Assembly: GCF_010672455.1 (NCBI RefSeq)
Contig: NZ_JAAHGO010000020.1
Coordinates: 34,063 to 98,062, forward strand
From: Okeania sp. SIO2C9
GTDB taxonomy: Bacteria; Cyanobacteriota; Cyanobacteriia; Cyanobacteriales; Microcoleaceae
Length of the DNA stretch: 64,000 bases
Direction of reading: 5' to 3'
The position numbers and the translations under genes are program-made. Positions 22,347-33,320 of the stretch are shown here, piece by piece. Every line of letters starts with the position of its first letter. The first letter of the stretch is position 1. The notes beneath the pieces were generated by a model. It was not told the DNA's origin. It searched no databases and saw only the letters and a program-made list of their open reading frames with translations.

Positions 22347-24905
22347 TTAAAATCTGCCTACATATATCATATAAACTCCCCATATAGAAAAAATACAAGC
22401 TACAATAGTTGACCAGACTGGATGGCCATTATTAAGAGATTTACCAGAATCGCCTTTTAAGTTATGGATATCTATCCAAGGAATAGCTCCTCGCCTCCAC
22501 CAACCAGTCACAGTTATAGACTTACCAACAAGATCGCCAGGATTAGTTATTGCAGGCCAGAAGTTACCAATAGGACCTAATTGAGAAGAATAATGTAACT
22601 TTATCAGTCCTTGTGTTGTTTGTAGAATTAAATCTTGTCCCAAAAAATTACTTATCCCACTCTTGCCGAGAAGTTGGCCTTTGAGCTGAATTGGCTGACT
22701 ATCTAATGGCAAAGCTTCTAGATCGGTTAGCAATTCTAGCCAATTAGGATTTTGCAGGATTTTAGCTGGTTTAATATCGGGAAAAAAGTAATTAATCCTA
22801 ATAAAAATACCAATACTAAAACCTATGGCTAAAGAGCCAACTAAAATCGAAATATCTCCCAATAACCAATCCAGTCTCCAAAGACCAACAGCAGATGAAA
22901 TTCCACCTATTAACCAAAATAAACCAGCAAAAAATAAACCTATTAACATTCCGAAAAAAGGCGCTCCCTGAAGCAAAAGTTTTTGTAAATCAAAAGTTGG
23001 TGGAGTTAAATATTTTTCTTTTTGATTCTTACTTAACTGATTTTTTTCAATGGCATTAGCATTGATATTTTCTAAATTTATTTCAGTTTCTAGCTTCCAG
23101 AAATTCGCATATAATTCTAATATTTTTAACCGTTCGCCAAGCAAAGGATGGCTATCATTAATTGCTAACCAATGACGATATGGGTTAGTAATATCCCAGT
23201 TAAAAATTGATGCAAAATTATGATGGGAACAAATACTACCTACAGTAATAGCTTGATTTATTCCCACTGGCATTAAAAGTTCAAAACTTTCTAATAAGTT
23301 TCTAATCTTGCCTTGATTTTGTATATCATTAGCCATGCCAATTGTAATTTTCAGAATAGCTCGTGTTAGACCATTAGGATTTCCTGTTAAATTACAAGCT
23401 AGGCGATCGCTATGATAGGCACTCCGACGAGATAACCATAAAGTTGGCAATTTTAGCAACCAATATAAGCCATAACTAAGAGTGGAAATTATTGCAGCAA
23501 AAACTCTAAAACCGGATACTAAAATAGGTAAACAAGATTTGATAAATTCTGGTAAAAAATCGGGTAATCTGTGGTCTACAAAGTCTAATAACCAATCAGC
23601 CCAAAAAGTTAATTGCCAATAAATTGTGTAAGGAATTTGAAGCGTCAAAGTAGCCATAGACATTAGCCAAAATGCTCCTGTTTTAAAATGACTAATTTCC
23701 CTGGCATAAATAGTGGCAATTTCATCTGCTGCTAATTTATCTAACAATCCTTGACTAACCACTATTCTAAATTTGAAAAAACGAGGCAAGCATCCATAAC
23801 TGAATGCTATAGGAACATCTATTGGTAAAATTTTCAATTTAATCCCTCGTATTTTTCGTTTTTGGCAAAAGCTACGGAGTAGTTTATTGGCTTCTTTACT
23901 GTAATTAATTAGAGTTGTTGTTGGTAAGTTTTGGATACCATAACCAAGAATTAATAATCCATCAATTAACCAGGGAGAGAAGACAAATAATACTGTGATA
24001 AAAATTATAAAATTTCTAGTTGGGTCTCGGTAAAAAATTTGAATTGGTCGGAAATAAGGCAGCCAAACTAGGAAATCATTAGTAAGGTCTAAACTCAACT
24101 TTAATATAGTCAGACTTAGCCAAAACAGACCAGCAAGCACAGCTATTTTTTCTAGCCAGAAAATAGTTAAGTTAGGAGATTTAAGATAACTACCTCCTTT
24201 TGCTCTTTCAGCTTCACGCCATATTATTTTCGATGAGCGATCGCCTGTATCTTTAGCAACATCTGTTGATTTTTTATGGGGTTTATTTAAAGGTTTTGGA
24301 TTGGAGTTATTAATTTCTGTTGATAAAGGTTGTGTTTGATTTTTTTCTGTATCTATATAATTTTGATTTGACTGAGGATGTTCTACAAAATCTGAGGGTT
24401 GACTAGATTTTTTTACCGAGTTATTTATGTTCGATAAATTAATATTTTTTTGAGATTGTTTTTGATTATTTTTTGCCGATTCATCTCGATCTGAAGTGGG
24501 ATTAAATGGAACAAATCCTGTTTGAATTTTTTGTTGTTGATGTGGGGGAGGTAATGGTGGGGGTTTAGGAGTAGGAATAGTTGATTTTTTAGGATTTTTT
24601 TGCGGATATTGTTTTAATAATTCTTTGAGATGACTATGAGCAAAAGTTTGAATTTCATCATTAGATATTTTTGTTAAATTACGGCATAGGGTAATGGCTT
24701 TATCTATTTGTTTAGTTTGTTCATAAGCTACTATTAAACCCATCTTTGCTTTTAACTTTTGCTTCAGGGATTCTTGTTGAGAAATTATTTCTAGATGAGC
24801 GATCGCCTGTGGATAATTTTTTTGTTTAAGAGCAAGTAAGCCAGCTTTTAGGGATGGTTTTTCTGGCACAAAATCACCTATAGCAGAGGATGTATTATCT
24901 ATCAT
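22347..24905 (-). CDS. M48-like membrane metalloprotease homologue, probably inactive
   Basis: An 852-residue protein. Residues about 15-95 look like TPR-type helical hairpins, and 100-225 are a Pro/Gln/Asn/Ser-rich linker. Membrane segments fall at about 250-275 and 295-325, an M48-like domain at about 335-600, two more membrane segments at about 655-720, and a beta-rich C-terminal domain (about 735-825) precedes a last membrane segment. In active M48 proteases zinc is held by HExxH and a downstream Glu. Here the motif is REISH (402-406, first His replaced by Arg, codon AGG) and the third-ligand region reads SRRSAYHSD (492-500) without Glu. It therefore looks like a non-catalytic scaffold relative, or sequence decay in an otherwise open frame. 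Single gene; spacers on both sides are non-coding. Confidence 0.75.
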   Translation of the reverse strand: MIDNTSSAIGDFVPEKPSLKAGLLALKQKNYPQAIAHLEIISQQESLKQKLKAKMGLIVAYEQTKQIDKAITLCRNLTKISNDEIQTFAHSHLKELLKQYPQKNPKKSTIPTPKPPPLPPPHQQQKIQTGFVPFNPTSDRDESAKNNQKQSQKNINLSNINNSVKKSSQPSDFVEHPQSNQNYIDTEKNQTQPLSTEINNSNPKPLNKPHKKSTDVAKDTGDRSSKIIWREAERAKGGSYLKSPNLTIFWLEKIAVLAGLFWLSLTILKLSLDLTNDFLVWLPYFRPIQIFYRDPTRNFIIFITVLFVFSPWLIDGLLILGYGIQNLPTTTLINYSKEANKLLRSFCQKRKIRGIKLKILPIDVPIAFSYGCLPRFFKFRIVVSQGLLDKLAADEIATIYAREISHFKTGAFWLMSMATLTLQIPYTIYWQLTFWADWLLDFVDHRLPDFLPEFIKSCLPILVSGFRVFAAIISTLSYGLYWLLKLPTLWLSRRSAYHSDRLACNLTGNPNGLTRAILKITIGMANDIQNQGKIRNLLESFELLMPVGINQAITVGSICSHHNFASIFNWDITNPYRHWLAINDSHPLLGERLKILELYANFWKLETEINLENINANAIEKNQLSKNQKEKYLTPPTFDLQKLLLQGAPFFGMLIGLFFAGLFWLIGGISSAVGLWRLDWLLGDISILVGSLAIGFSIGIFIRINYFFPDIKPAKILQNPNWLELLTDLEALPLDSQPIQLKGQLLGKSGISNFLGQDLILQTTQGLIKLHYSSQLGPIGNFWPAITNPGDLVGKSITVTGWWRRGAIPWIDIHNLKGDSGKSLNNGHPVWSTIVACIFSIWGVYMIYVGRF

Positions 24906-25278
24906 TTACTTGATTTTTGATGTTCATCTTTTTATGAATTAGTCATATCAAAAGGAAATCCAATAAAATGATATGACTTTAAATACAATCCTAATCAATA
25001 ATTATCGCCAAAAAGTGGAATTATTATAATATTTTATTATTTCCATTCCTGTTTCTGACTTCTACTCTTAAGTATAGCAATTACCATAAGAAATAAGGTA
25101 GAAAATTAGTTGGTTTGAGGGAGCAGAGAATAGAGCTTATTTGGCAAATATGCCAAAATTCACGTTTTTTGCATAGGATTCAGAACTCAGGAATCAGAAT
25201 TCAGGAGATAGAGGGATAAAATACAGGAAAAATTTTGAAAAATGCTCTTATACTCGCCATTTAACCTAACATGATATT

Positions 25279-25495
25279 TCATTAATTGATAATTGATAAT
25301 GGATAATTGATAATTACCTCGGGTTTTAACCGTTACGGAATTGAATATAAGGAAACATTATTTCTTCTCTTGGTCGATTGGATATGGCGAGGGGACCTCG
25401 CCATCCCTCGACCGCTTTTTTTCCCGAACAAGGGGAGGCTTCAAGGCGCGAATTATTTAATTATTAATTATTAATTATTCGGTAAGTATTTCCTC
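25279..25495 (+). repeat. R1 element, copy E
   Basis: Complete copy in the spacer between the M48-like gene and the glycosyltransferase. The core palindrome is especially clear here (ATGGCGAGG, GGA, CCTCGCCAT). Confidence 0.85.
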
Positions 25496-25716
25496 CGGAA
25501 TGCTGCGCAAACAGCCGTCAGCTATTAGCTATCAGCTATTAATTTTGAGGAATATAAAAGCAACCTTTGAAATTGAAAAAGAATAAAAAGTTACTGCCAA
25601 AGTCCCTGGACAAAACCTGAGAAGTAATTATTCATTACTAATTGCTGATAGCTTAATGCTTACCATGATATAATAGACACAACCACTCTAGATACCTAAG
25701 CGTATTTAATTAAATT

Positions 25717-26523
25717 ATGACAATAGAAAATTATGGCGTTTTTTATGTTGCTGCAGGTAAAAAATATGTTGATGAAGCCTGTACATCCGCTCAAAGTCTC
25801 AAGAAAATCAACCCCTATTTGAAAATATCTATTGCTTGTAATCAGCAGCCAAAAACTCCAGATTTGTTTGACAATATAATTGTAATTGACGAATCTGTGA
25901 CATGTAGAAATGAAGGTTTACTATTTAAAACTAAATATTTATATACTTTATCTCCCTATGAAAAAACTCTTTTTGTAGATACTGATACATATTTTATAGG
26001 TGATATTAAGTCAGGTTTTGCTATCTTGGACTACTTTGATGTATCGATGACCTTAGATCCTCCTGATACTTACTACCCCGTTTCATCTGATGGTGAAAAA
26101 ATATACTGTAAACCTGTAAATACTGGAGTTATCTTTTATAGGAAGAATGAGGCTAATGATCGCCTGTTTCAAGAGTGGTTGAAAATTTATTCGGAAAAAT
26201 TATCTCAAAATAGTCAATTACGACAGAGCGATCAAACTTCATGTACAGAAGCATTAATGAGCTCAGAATCAAGATTTTATCCTTTATCTAGTGAATGGAA
26301 TACTCGGTTTTGCTTTATTAATACTCTTCAAGAACCTGTGAAAATTCTACACGCTTACTCAAGTAATATTGAAAAAATTGCCGAGGGTGTTAACTTGGAA
26401 CCAAATAAACTAAGAGCTTGGGTTCCTCATCTCAGAAGATGTATTGTTTTTCGTCCTTATACTTGGAGACATAGACTGGGAAAAATTAGGGACACAGTTG
26501 TTAAATGGTTGCCTAGTTCTTGA
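25717..26523 (+). CDS. GT-A type glycosyltransferase
   Basis: A 268-residue protein resembling nucleotide-sugar transferases of the GT-A fold. It has an N-terminal Rossmann-like half (GVFYVAAGKKYVDEA) and the metal-binding DxD motif DTD at 88-90 in LFVDTDTYFIGD. Downstream acceptor-site residues are not assigned. No signal peptide or membrane segment, so it is probably cytosolic. Sugar and acceptor unknown. The convergent neighbour is an acyltransferase at 26923-27969, which suggests, weakly, a surface polysaccharide role. Confidence 0.8.
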   Translation: MTIENYGVFYVAAGKKYVDEACTSAQSLKKINPYLKISIACNQQPKTPDLFDNIIVIDESVTCRNEGLLFKTKYLYTLSPYEKTLFVDTDTYFIGDIKSGFAILDYFDVSMTLDPPDTYYPVSSDGEKIYCKPVNTGVIFYRKNEANDRLFQEWLKIYSEKLSQNSQLRQSDQTSCTEALMSSESRFYPLSSEWNTRFCFINTLQEPVKILHAYSSNIEKIAEGVNLEPNKLRAWVPHLRRCIVFRPYTWRHRLGKIRDTVVKWLPSS

Positions 26524-26668
26524 GAGTGTAATTAAATTTTGACAAGTTAAGCACTATATTTTGGTAAATTTGAAATAATAATTATGCTACAGCAAGCAAC
26601 ATAGTAAAATTCATTCACAAAAACATTTTTTCAGTGTAAGTTATGAAAATGTGACAATTAATTTTCAA

Positions 26669-26825
26669 TATAGAGGGGCATCTTAATTTATAGTCTATAG
26701 CAGTACCCATTAAGATTAAGATATCTCTATGTTTCCTTTTGCCTATTACCTACTACTGCTCAACCCAAATTTATTGTTTTAACTAATTAACCTAATCTAT
26801 ATATCTATCTTGTTCGCCCCTCTAT
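26669..26825. repeat. possible MITE with 10-bp inverted ends
   Basis: ATAGAGGGGC at 26669 and its exact complement GCCCCTCTAT ending at 26825, enclosing 137 bp without ORF. Only one copy seen in the window, so this rests on the inverted ends alone. Confidence 0.35.
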
Positions 26826-26922
26826 GAACTGTGAAATTATACACAAATTTACGAAATAATCTCAAGTATCAACCGCCATATCACAAAAATCACTAAAATA
26901 ACTTCATTGACAAGCAAAATTC

Positions 26923-27969
26923 TTAAACTTGATTATTTCTATTTCTAGTTAAGAAAATTTGCTCAAAATCTGAATAACTTCCCAATAAAACAGCTCTCGT
27001 GAAGGAAAACTTTAAAATTATTGAATGAATGATAAAAGATAATGCTGTACTTAACACAAATAAATTGAAATAAGAGATTCCTGAATCTAACCCCTTTAAA
27101 GCATAAATAAAAGCTAGGTGAAGATAGAGAATGCTCATTGATGCTTGACCTAATGCTCCAATAATTTTAGATAGTAAAGGTGCATTTTTAACCAGTAATT
27201 TAGAGATATCAATCAACAACAAAATTAGTCCAATTGCTAACAATAAACTAAACACTGGCATACCATAATTAGCTCGTTTCATGTCCATAGCTAAAAAAGA
27301 CCAAGACCAGAGATTAGAAGTTTGATTTGAATATAATGTCATACATAATACAAACAACAAAACAGAAATAGAAATAATAGAATGGTTTCTCTCACTATAT
27401 AGTTTTCTATATAAAAACCCGATTAGAAAAATCGAAGTTCCGGCTATAGCAACATGAGCGTTTTGAGGAAGAAAAAATTGCTTAAAAACTAGATAATTTA
27501 AATAGCTTAAGCCACTCAATCCAATAATATAGAATATGACCTGCTTAGGATTAACCTTCCTAATTATAAAATTTGCAAGTTGCTGAGTAATAAAAAAACA
27601 GGTAGTAAACCAGAATGCTGATGTTAGCCCCCATAGGAAAGTTCCTCCGATAATGGGATTCACAATCAATTTCAGGATATCAACAAAAGAAAATCCCTGT
27701 CTTTGTGGAAGAAGAGCAATCAATTGTATAGGATATAATAGAAGAATAAAAGCAATATAAGGAACAATTAAATGAACAATTTTCTTCTTAAGATAGACTT
27801 GGTTATCATATTTTGATGAATAGAGAAATCCTCCAATAAAGAAAAAAAGGGGCATACTAAATATGCCAAGAAAATATCGTATTTCTCCAGTGTAAATATG
27901 ACTAGCTACTACAAGAGTAATCCCAATTCCTTTTAAGGTATCAATCCATTCAAATCGTTTCATATTCAT
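26923..27969 (-). CDS. acyltransferase 3 family membrane protein
   Basis: A 348-residue polytopic membrane protein, about ten hydrophobic segments. The N-terminus ERF-like FEWIDTLKGIGITLVVASH carries the family's conserved Asp and the active-site His, followed by FSMPLFFFIGGFLYS. Such proteins O-acetylate sugars of surface polysaccharides or lipids (compare fucose or rhamnose O-acetylases). Faces away from cysS and converges with the glycosyltransferase gene. Substrate cannot be assigned. Confidence 0.88.
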   Translation of the reverse strand: MNMKRFEWIDTLKGIGITLVVASHIYTGEIRYFLGIFSMPLFFFIGGFLYSSKYDNQVYLKKKIVHLIVPYIAFILLLYPIQLIALLPQRQGFSFVDILKLIVNPIIGGTFLWGLTSAFWFTTCFFITQQLANFIIRKVNPKQVIFYIIGLSGLSYLNYLVFKQFFLPQNAHVAIAGTSIFLIGFLYRKLYSERNHSIISISVLLFVLCMTLYSNQTSNLWSWSFLAMDMKRANYGMPVFSLLLAIGLILLLIDISKLLVKNAPLLSKIIGALGQASMSILYLHLAFIYALKGLDSGISYFNLFVLSTALSFIIHSIILKFSFTRAVLLGSYSDFEQIFLTRNRNNQV

Positions 27970-28117
27970 AAATTATGCAAATACGATAATACATATCATA
28001 TCAAATTTGTTGCCTTGTGAGTAATAGAACTCCTAGCAAACAAAGTTTTTGTTTTTGGTTAAGCTTTTAAATCTTTCCATATAATTACAATTAGAAAAAA
28101 CTTGTTGAAATTATTTT

Positions 28118-29587
28118 ATGACCCTGAAACTATACAACACCCTGACTCGTCGCCAAGAAAATTTTGAATCCCTAGAACCAGGCAAAGTTAAAATGTACTG
28201 CTGTGGTGTTACAGTATACGACTACTGCCATTTGGGTCATGCTCGTTCGTATATTGCCTGGGACACAATACGTCGATATCTAATGTGGCGGGGCTATCAG
28301 GTACGATATGTGCAAAATTTTACTGATATAGATGATAAAATCCTTAATCGGGCCAGAGAAACAGGTACTTCTATGGAGTCGGTGGCCGAACGCTTCACTG
28401 AGACTTATTTTGAGGATATGAAGCGGTTGAATGTGCTAGAAGCGGATGAATATCCTCGGGCAACCCAGACAATAGATGGAATTCAGCAGTTAATCAACGA
28501 CCTGGAAAAAAAAGGTTTTGCCTATTCTGCGGGAGGGGATGTTTATTATCAGGTGCGGGAATTTACCGAATATGGGAAATTATCTGGCCGTCGTTTGGAG
28601 GAAATGCAAGCTGGTGCAAGTGGCAGAGTTGGAGGAGAAAACTTAGAGACCTCTAAAAAGAAAGATCCATTTGATTTTGCTCTATGGAAAGCAGCAAAAC
28701 CGGGAGAACCTGCGTGGAATTCTCCCTGGGGAGAAGGAAGACCAGGTTGGCATATTGAATGTTCGGCAATGGTTCGAGAGTGTTTAGGAGAGACTATTGA
28801 TATTCATGGTGGTGGGGCGGACTTAATTTTTCCTCACCATGAAAATGAAGTTGCCCAGTCGGAAGCAGCAACTGGAAAGTCTTTAGCTAAATATTGGTTA
28901 CATAATGGCTTTGTCACAATTAATGGGGAAAAAATGTCAAAGTCCCTAGGTAATTTTACCACGATTCGGGATTTATTAGACAAACCTGTAGACCCAATGG
29001 CTGTAAGAATGTTTGTTTTGACTGCCCAATATCGAAAACCTATTGATTTTACCCCTGAAGCGATCGCTTCAGCTGAAAATGGTTGGAATACGATTAAAGA
29101 AGGTATATTATTTGCTTATCAATATGGTTCTCAGTTGGGATGGGAAACGCCAGAAAAAGTATTATCTGAAAATACAAATTTATTAACTTCTCAAGTCGAA
29201 CAATTTCAGAAAGCAATGGATGATGATATTAATACTCCTGGTGCTTTAGCTGTTTTATTTGAATTAGCTAAGGAGTTACGTAGAGAGGGTAATATATTAG
29301 TACATGAAGGTCAAACTGAAACATCTTTAGAGGAATTACAAAAACAATGGATAACTCTTGTAAAGTTGTCACAAGTATTAGGTTTAGAATTTCAACCAAA
29401 TGCAGAAATTAATGGTGAAATTGGAGGTTTAAGTGATGCTGAAATTGAGTCTTTAATTCAGCAACGTTTAGCTGCAAAAAAAGCCAAGAATTATTCTGAA
29501 GCAGACCGCATTAGAGATGAATTGCAAAACCAAGGTATTAAACTAATAGACCAACCTGGTGGAGTAACACGCTGGCATCGAAATTAG
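28118..29587 (+). CDS. cysS: cysteinyl-tRNA synthetase
   Basis: A 489-residue class I synthetase that charges tRNA-Cys. The Zn-binding Cys near residue 28 (MYCCGVTVYD) is followed by the HIGH motif as HLGH in DYCHLGHARSY and by HIECSAM and HHENE zinc and active-site residues. KMSKS is exact in GEKMSKSLGNF. The C-terminal helical anticodon-binding part ends with AKKAKNYSEADRIRDEL, typical of the family. Length is normal. No ribosome-binding site stands out, but the start at MTLKLYNTLTRR matches the family. Confidence 0.98.
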   Translation: MTLKLYNTLTRRQENFESLEPGKVKMYCCGVTVYDYCHLGHARSYIAWDTIRRYLMWRGYQVRYVQNFTDIDDKILNRARETGTSMESVAERFTETYFEDMKRLNVLEADEYPRATQTIDGIQQLINDLEKKGFAYSAGGDVYYQVREFTEYGKLSGRRLEEMQAGASGRVGGENLETSKKKDPFDFALWKAAKPGEPAWNSPWGEGRPGWHIECSAMVRECLGETIDIHGGGADLIFPHHENEVAQSEAATGKSLAKYWLHNGFVTINGEKMSKSLGNFTTIRDLLDKPVDPMAVRMFVLTAQYRKPIDFTPEAIASAENGWNTIKEGILFAYQYGSQLGWETPEKVLSENTNLLTSQVEQFQKAMDDDINTPGALAVLFELAKELRREGNILVHEGQTETSLEELQKQWITLVKLSQVLGLEFQPNAEINGEIGGLSDAEIESLIQQRLAAKKAKNYSEADRIRDELQNQGIKLIDQPGGVTRWHRN

Positions 29588-29804
29588 TGAATTTATCTTT
29601 TCTTTTGCGGATTTAATACCCTACCGTCAATGGGGGTGCTTAAAATTGCTTGAGGTTATAAGACATGAAGTGGGGTGTTGAAGACTATCCATAAGTAATT
29701 TTCCCTTCTGCCTTCTACCTTCTTCCTTCTGCCTTCTTCCTTCTTCAATGACAACTGAAACTAAGCCAGACTAATGTCAAATTTTCACTCGATCAATTAT
29801 TAAC

Positions 29805-30914
29805 ATGAAACCCGAACAAAGGATTTCTATTTCTCTATCTAATATCGTATTAATCATTAGTAGTTTTTTACTACTAATTCTGCTATGGCAAGTGCGAAGT
29901 CTAATTGTGCTTTTAATGGTTGCAGTAGTTTTAGCTGCATCAATTTCACCATTAGTAAGCATCACAGAACAAATGAAATTACCCCGCTGGTTAGGGGTAA
30001 TTATAGTTTATTTAACCCTGATTTCTGCACTGATCAGTGTAGCTCTAACTATTGGTCCACCAGTATTCGAGCAAATTGAAACACTTTTGCGACAATTACC
30101 ACTATTTTCTGAAAGTATTGGGGATAATATTGAAGATTTTATTAGTTCCTTAATTCAAAGTCCTCCTGATTGGATTAATCAACTTTTTGATACTAAATCT
30201 GTCACCAGTTGGGTGATTCGTTCTAGTCAGCAATTATTACTACGTTCTTATAGTTTAACAAAAGGTGTATTGGGAGGAGTAGTTAGTTTAATATTAGCTT
30301 TATTTATTTCAGGCTATATGTTAGCAGATAGCAAAACTTTGATTAATGGTTTAGTAAAACTTTTTCCTCAACCTTGGGACACAAGGCTGGAAAATCAAGT
30401 TTTTCCTGTTACTCAAAGAATGGGAAGTTATATTAGGGGACGTATCATAGTTTCTGCCATTTTAGGTATAGCAACTACCACTGGTTTAGGATTTTTAGGA
30501 TTGAAAGATTTTTCCCTAGGTTTAGGAGCAATAGCTTCTGTTACAAACTTAATCCCTTTTATCGGCCCAATTTTAGGTGCTATCCCAGCTTTAATTGTGG
30601 CTATTGCTAAAGGTGGATGGTTGTTTTTGTGGGTAATAATTTTGTATTATATTATCCAAAATGTGGAAACTTATGTACTCGATCCTTTACTTGTTGGCTC
30701 CTCTGTTGGAATACATCCTTTATATCAATTACTATCAGTTTTAGTGGGGATTCAATTATTAGGAATTATCGGCGCTTTGATTGTTCCACCTTGGTTTGCT
30801 GGTAGTGCTGCTTTAGTAGAAAATTTATACTTAAAACCTAAATTAGAAGCAGAAAATATGCAAACCCTAGTTACGAATAATGGTGATCAAAATTCACCAC
30901 CCGTGACTTCTTGA
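29805..30914 (+). CDS. AI-2E/PerM family transporter
   Basis: A 369-residue membrane protein of the PerM family, with about seven to eight hydrophobic segments: paired N-terminal ones (about 12-60), a soluble segment (85-150) and the conserved C-terminal cluster including GLGAIASVTNLIPFIGPILGA and an LLSVLVGIQLLGIIGAL region. Members export small molecules or act as sodium/proton antiporters; autoinducer-2 export is shown for only some. Follows cysS by about 217 bp on the same strand. The C-terminus is a short hydrophilic tail. Confidence 0.9.
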   Translation: MKPEQRISISLSNIVLIISSFLLLILLWQVRSLIVLLMVAVVLAASISPLVSITEQMKLPRWLGVIIVYLTLISALISVALTIGPPVFEQIETLLRQLPLFSESIGDNIEDFISSLIQSPPDWINQLFDTKSVTSWVIRSSQQLLLRSYSLTKGVLGGVVSLILALFISGYMLADSKTLINGLVKLFPQPWDTRLENQVFPVTQRMGSYIRGRIIVSAILGIATTTGLGFLGLKDFSLGLGAIASVTNLIPFIGPILGAIPALIVAIAKGGWLFLWVIILYYIIQNVETYVLDPLLVGSSVGIHPLYQLLSVLVGIQLLGIIGALIVPPWFAGSAALVENLYLKPKLEAENMQTLVTNNGDQNSPPVTS

Positions 30915-31856
30915 TTTTAGTTTTGAGGTGTTAAGTAATAGGTTATAGTTTGATAAATAAAAATTAGGGCAGCTGATGTTTCCTTCAGAAAATCAATCTG
31001 AAAAGAGCGCAAATCACCTATCAACAGACTTTCTAAAATCTGCTAAATTTTAACTTTAGTGATATTTCAAAAAAATTGGTAACACTATGTCGCCGAGGCG
31101 AGGTCGCACCGCTATTCCTTAGTTAGTTTCCCGAATTACTACTGCCTACTCCCTAGGTTCTAGGGACGTTGCATGCAATTTTCCTACGTAAAACAAACGA
31201 ATTTTGTACCTCACGCTTTTTGGGAATTGCTATATTACTATGAGTATTTAAAATTCATAAATTAGTAGTGCTAAACAAGTAATAATTTTTGAATTTTTAG
31301 GAGTTAAAATTCAATTTAAGGAATATACTAAACAATATTCTTACGTCTTTCGGACTACCCATAAATTTAGCTCTTCCTATACCAGCACTCCTCGTAGCGG
31401 TTGTGCAGAAAATATCTGAGAATTAGTATATCCTGGAATTGGAGTAAGACTTTCAGACTTTTTACACAGAATAAGAAAGTTTTACAAATCATTTAGGATT
31501 GCTATATAATTGACCGACTATAGTAATTAAAAATAAGAATGAAACACTTTTTAGGCTGAAAGTCTTTCAAGGCAAGAAATGCTTGTCTCAATCTAAACTT
31601 AAATGACTATATATTTTGTTTGCCATATAGTATTAAAAATATTTATGAAGATAGTCAAGACGCTCAATCCATAAATTTTAAGTATAGCAACCAATATAAT
31701 ATGAAAGTAGCAAAGATTGACAAGGATGTGGTCAAGAAAGTATTTTGCTTTCTGAATAATTATGTATAGTTCTATATTTTTATAATAAGACAGCTCTTAA
31801 CTAGGGAAAATCAGGGGGTAAATACAGAAGGTAAAAACTTATCTAAAGTTGATGAA
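30915..31856. other. spacer before the tnpB element
   Basis: About 0.9 kb with no supported gene. A small GC-rich inverted pair (TCGCCGAGGCGAGG) lies near 31090. Confidence 0.5.
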
Positions 31857-33207
31857 ACTTACTCATAACTATAGCTATCAAACTAAAATGAGTAAGTCTA
31901 TTCAGTTGTCTATCTATTGAGTCGTTATCAGCTACAATTTAAGATATGAAGCTAGTTGAACGTCATGTTATTACCAAATCACATAATTTATGGTTAGCTT
32001 GTGACCACAAGGCTTTTTTGTCAAAAAATCTGTTCAATGCACGCTAATTATTATTATCGCCAATATTTCTTTGAAAACAAAAAGAAATTAAATTTTAATG
32101 AACTGTATCACCAGGTATCTAAAAGTGACGATTATCAAGCTTTACCTACCAAAGTTAGCAAGCAAATAATCAGAAGATTAGACTCAGCTTGGAAAAGTTA
32201 TTTTTCAGCCTTAAGAGAGTGGCAAAAACAGCCAAATAAATTTTTAGGGAAACCAAAAATCCCCAAGTATAAACATAAGACAAAAGGCCGAAATATTCTG
32301 CCCTATCCTTATGAATCAATTTATAAGAAAGCCTTAAAAAAAGGAATTTGTCACTTATCAATGAGTGAAATAAAAATTTCCACCTCACAGGCAGAAATAA
32401 TAGAGGCAAGAATAGTCCCAAAAAGTAGTTGTTATATAATAGAAATAGTCTATGAAAAAGCGGAGTCAACAACAGAAAATCAACAAGTAGCAGGAGTAGA
32501 TTTAGGAGTAAATAACTTAATAGCTGTAACGACAAATCAAACAGGAACTTCACCTCTATTGATTAAAGGCAGACCATTAAAGGCAATTAATACATTTTAC
32601 AATAAACAGCTCTCTAGTTTACAATCTCAATTAAAAACCAACCACAATAAAACTAATTCTAATCGGTTAAAAAAAATAACTCACAAACGAAATTGTCGAG
32701 TAGAAAACTATCTCCATACCGCAAGTAAAAGAGTAATAGATTGGTGTATTAACCATGAAATAGGAACCTTAATTATTGGGCAGAATCAGACTTGGAAACA
32801 AGAGATAAAATTAGGGAAAAAGAACAATCAACAATTTGTGAATATTCCTCATTATAAGTTAATAGAGATGTTAAGATATAAAGCCCAACTAAGAGGAATA
32901 AAAGTAATAATTACAGAAGAATCCTATACATCTCAATCGAGCTGTTTAGATGGGGATGATTTACCAAAATATGGAGAAAAAAAACCGAAGTTTAGTGTAA
33001 AAAGAGTAACGAGAGGATTGTATCAAACCAGGGAAAATAAATTATTAAATGCAGATGTAAATGGGTCATTTAATATAATTAAAAAAGTAATTCCTGATGT
33101 CTTAGACCAAGGAATAAAGGGTTTGCCGTTTAACTCTGTGGTGGTCGATCCACTTGCGTTCAACTAAACTTTCAGGCTTTTGATTAAGTTTGAGTAAGTT
33201 TAGTTGA
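31857..33207 (+). mobile_element. IS1341-type element carrying only tnpB
   Basis: The gene is framed by two hairpins: ACTTACTCAT with ATGAGTAAGT at 31857-31897, and TCAACTAAACTT with AAGTTTAGTTGA at 33160-33207, the latter overlapping the tnpB stop codon. Such subterminal hairpins mark the ends of IS200/IS605 elements. No tnpA is present, so movement would need a TnpA from elsewhere. Exact outer boundaries are uncertain. Confidence 0.65.
31946..33167 (+). pseudogene. tnpB: TnpB RNA-guided nuclease, frameshifted at codon 32
   Basis: TnpB starts at 31946 (MKLVERHVITKSHNLW, then FLSKNLFNA), but one extra base at about 32042 ends that frame at once. The remainder is open in the next frame (ANYYYRQYFFENKKKLNF onward) to 33167. 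Removing one base gives a protein of about 406 residues. RuvC residues are present: Asp in GVDLGVNN, Glu in ITEESYTSQ and Asp in LNADVNGSFNI. The usual CxxC zinc-finger pairs are replaced (SSCLDGDDLP, then VTRGLYQ), as in a known variant group of cyanobacterial TnpB. Internal ATG at 32001 opens the long frame but lacks the proper N-terminus, so a functional start there is unlikely. Programmed frameshifting cannot be ruled out. Confidence 0.8.
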
Positions 33208-33320
33208 GCGGTAATAAATAGTTTTTGGTATCCTTCTCCCGCAGAAAAAAAATGTAACTCTGTTCAATAAAATTTCGAGGCAGGTGGAATGGCGACATTA
33301 TTTCACAAAGAAGGAAAAAA

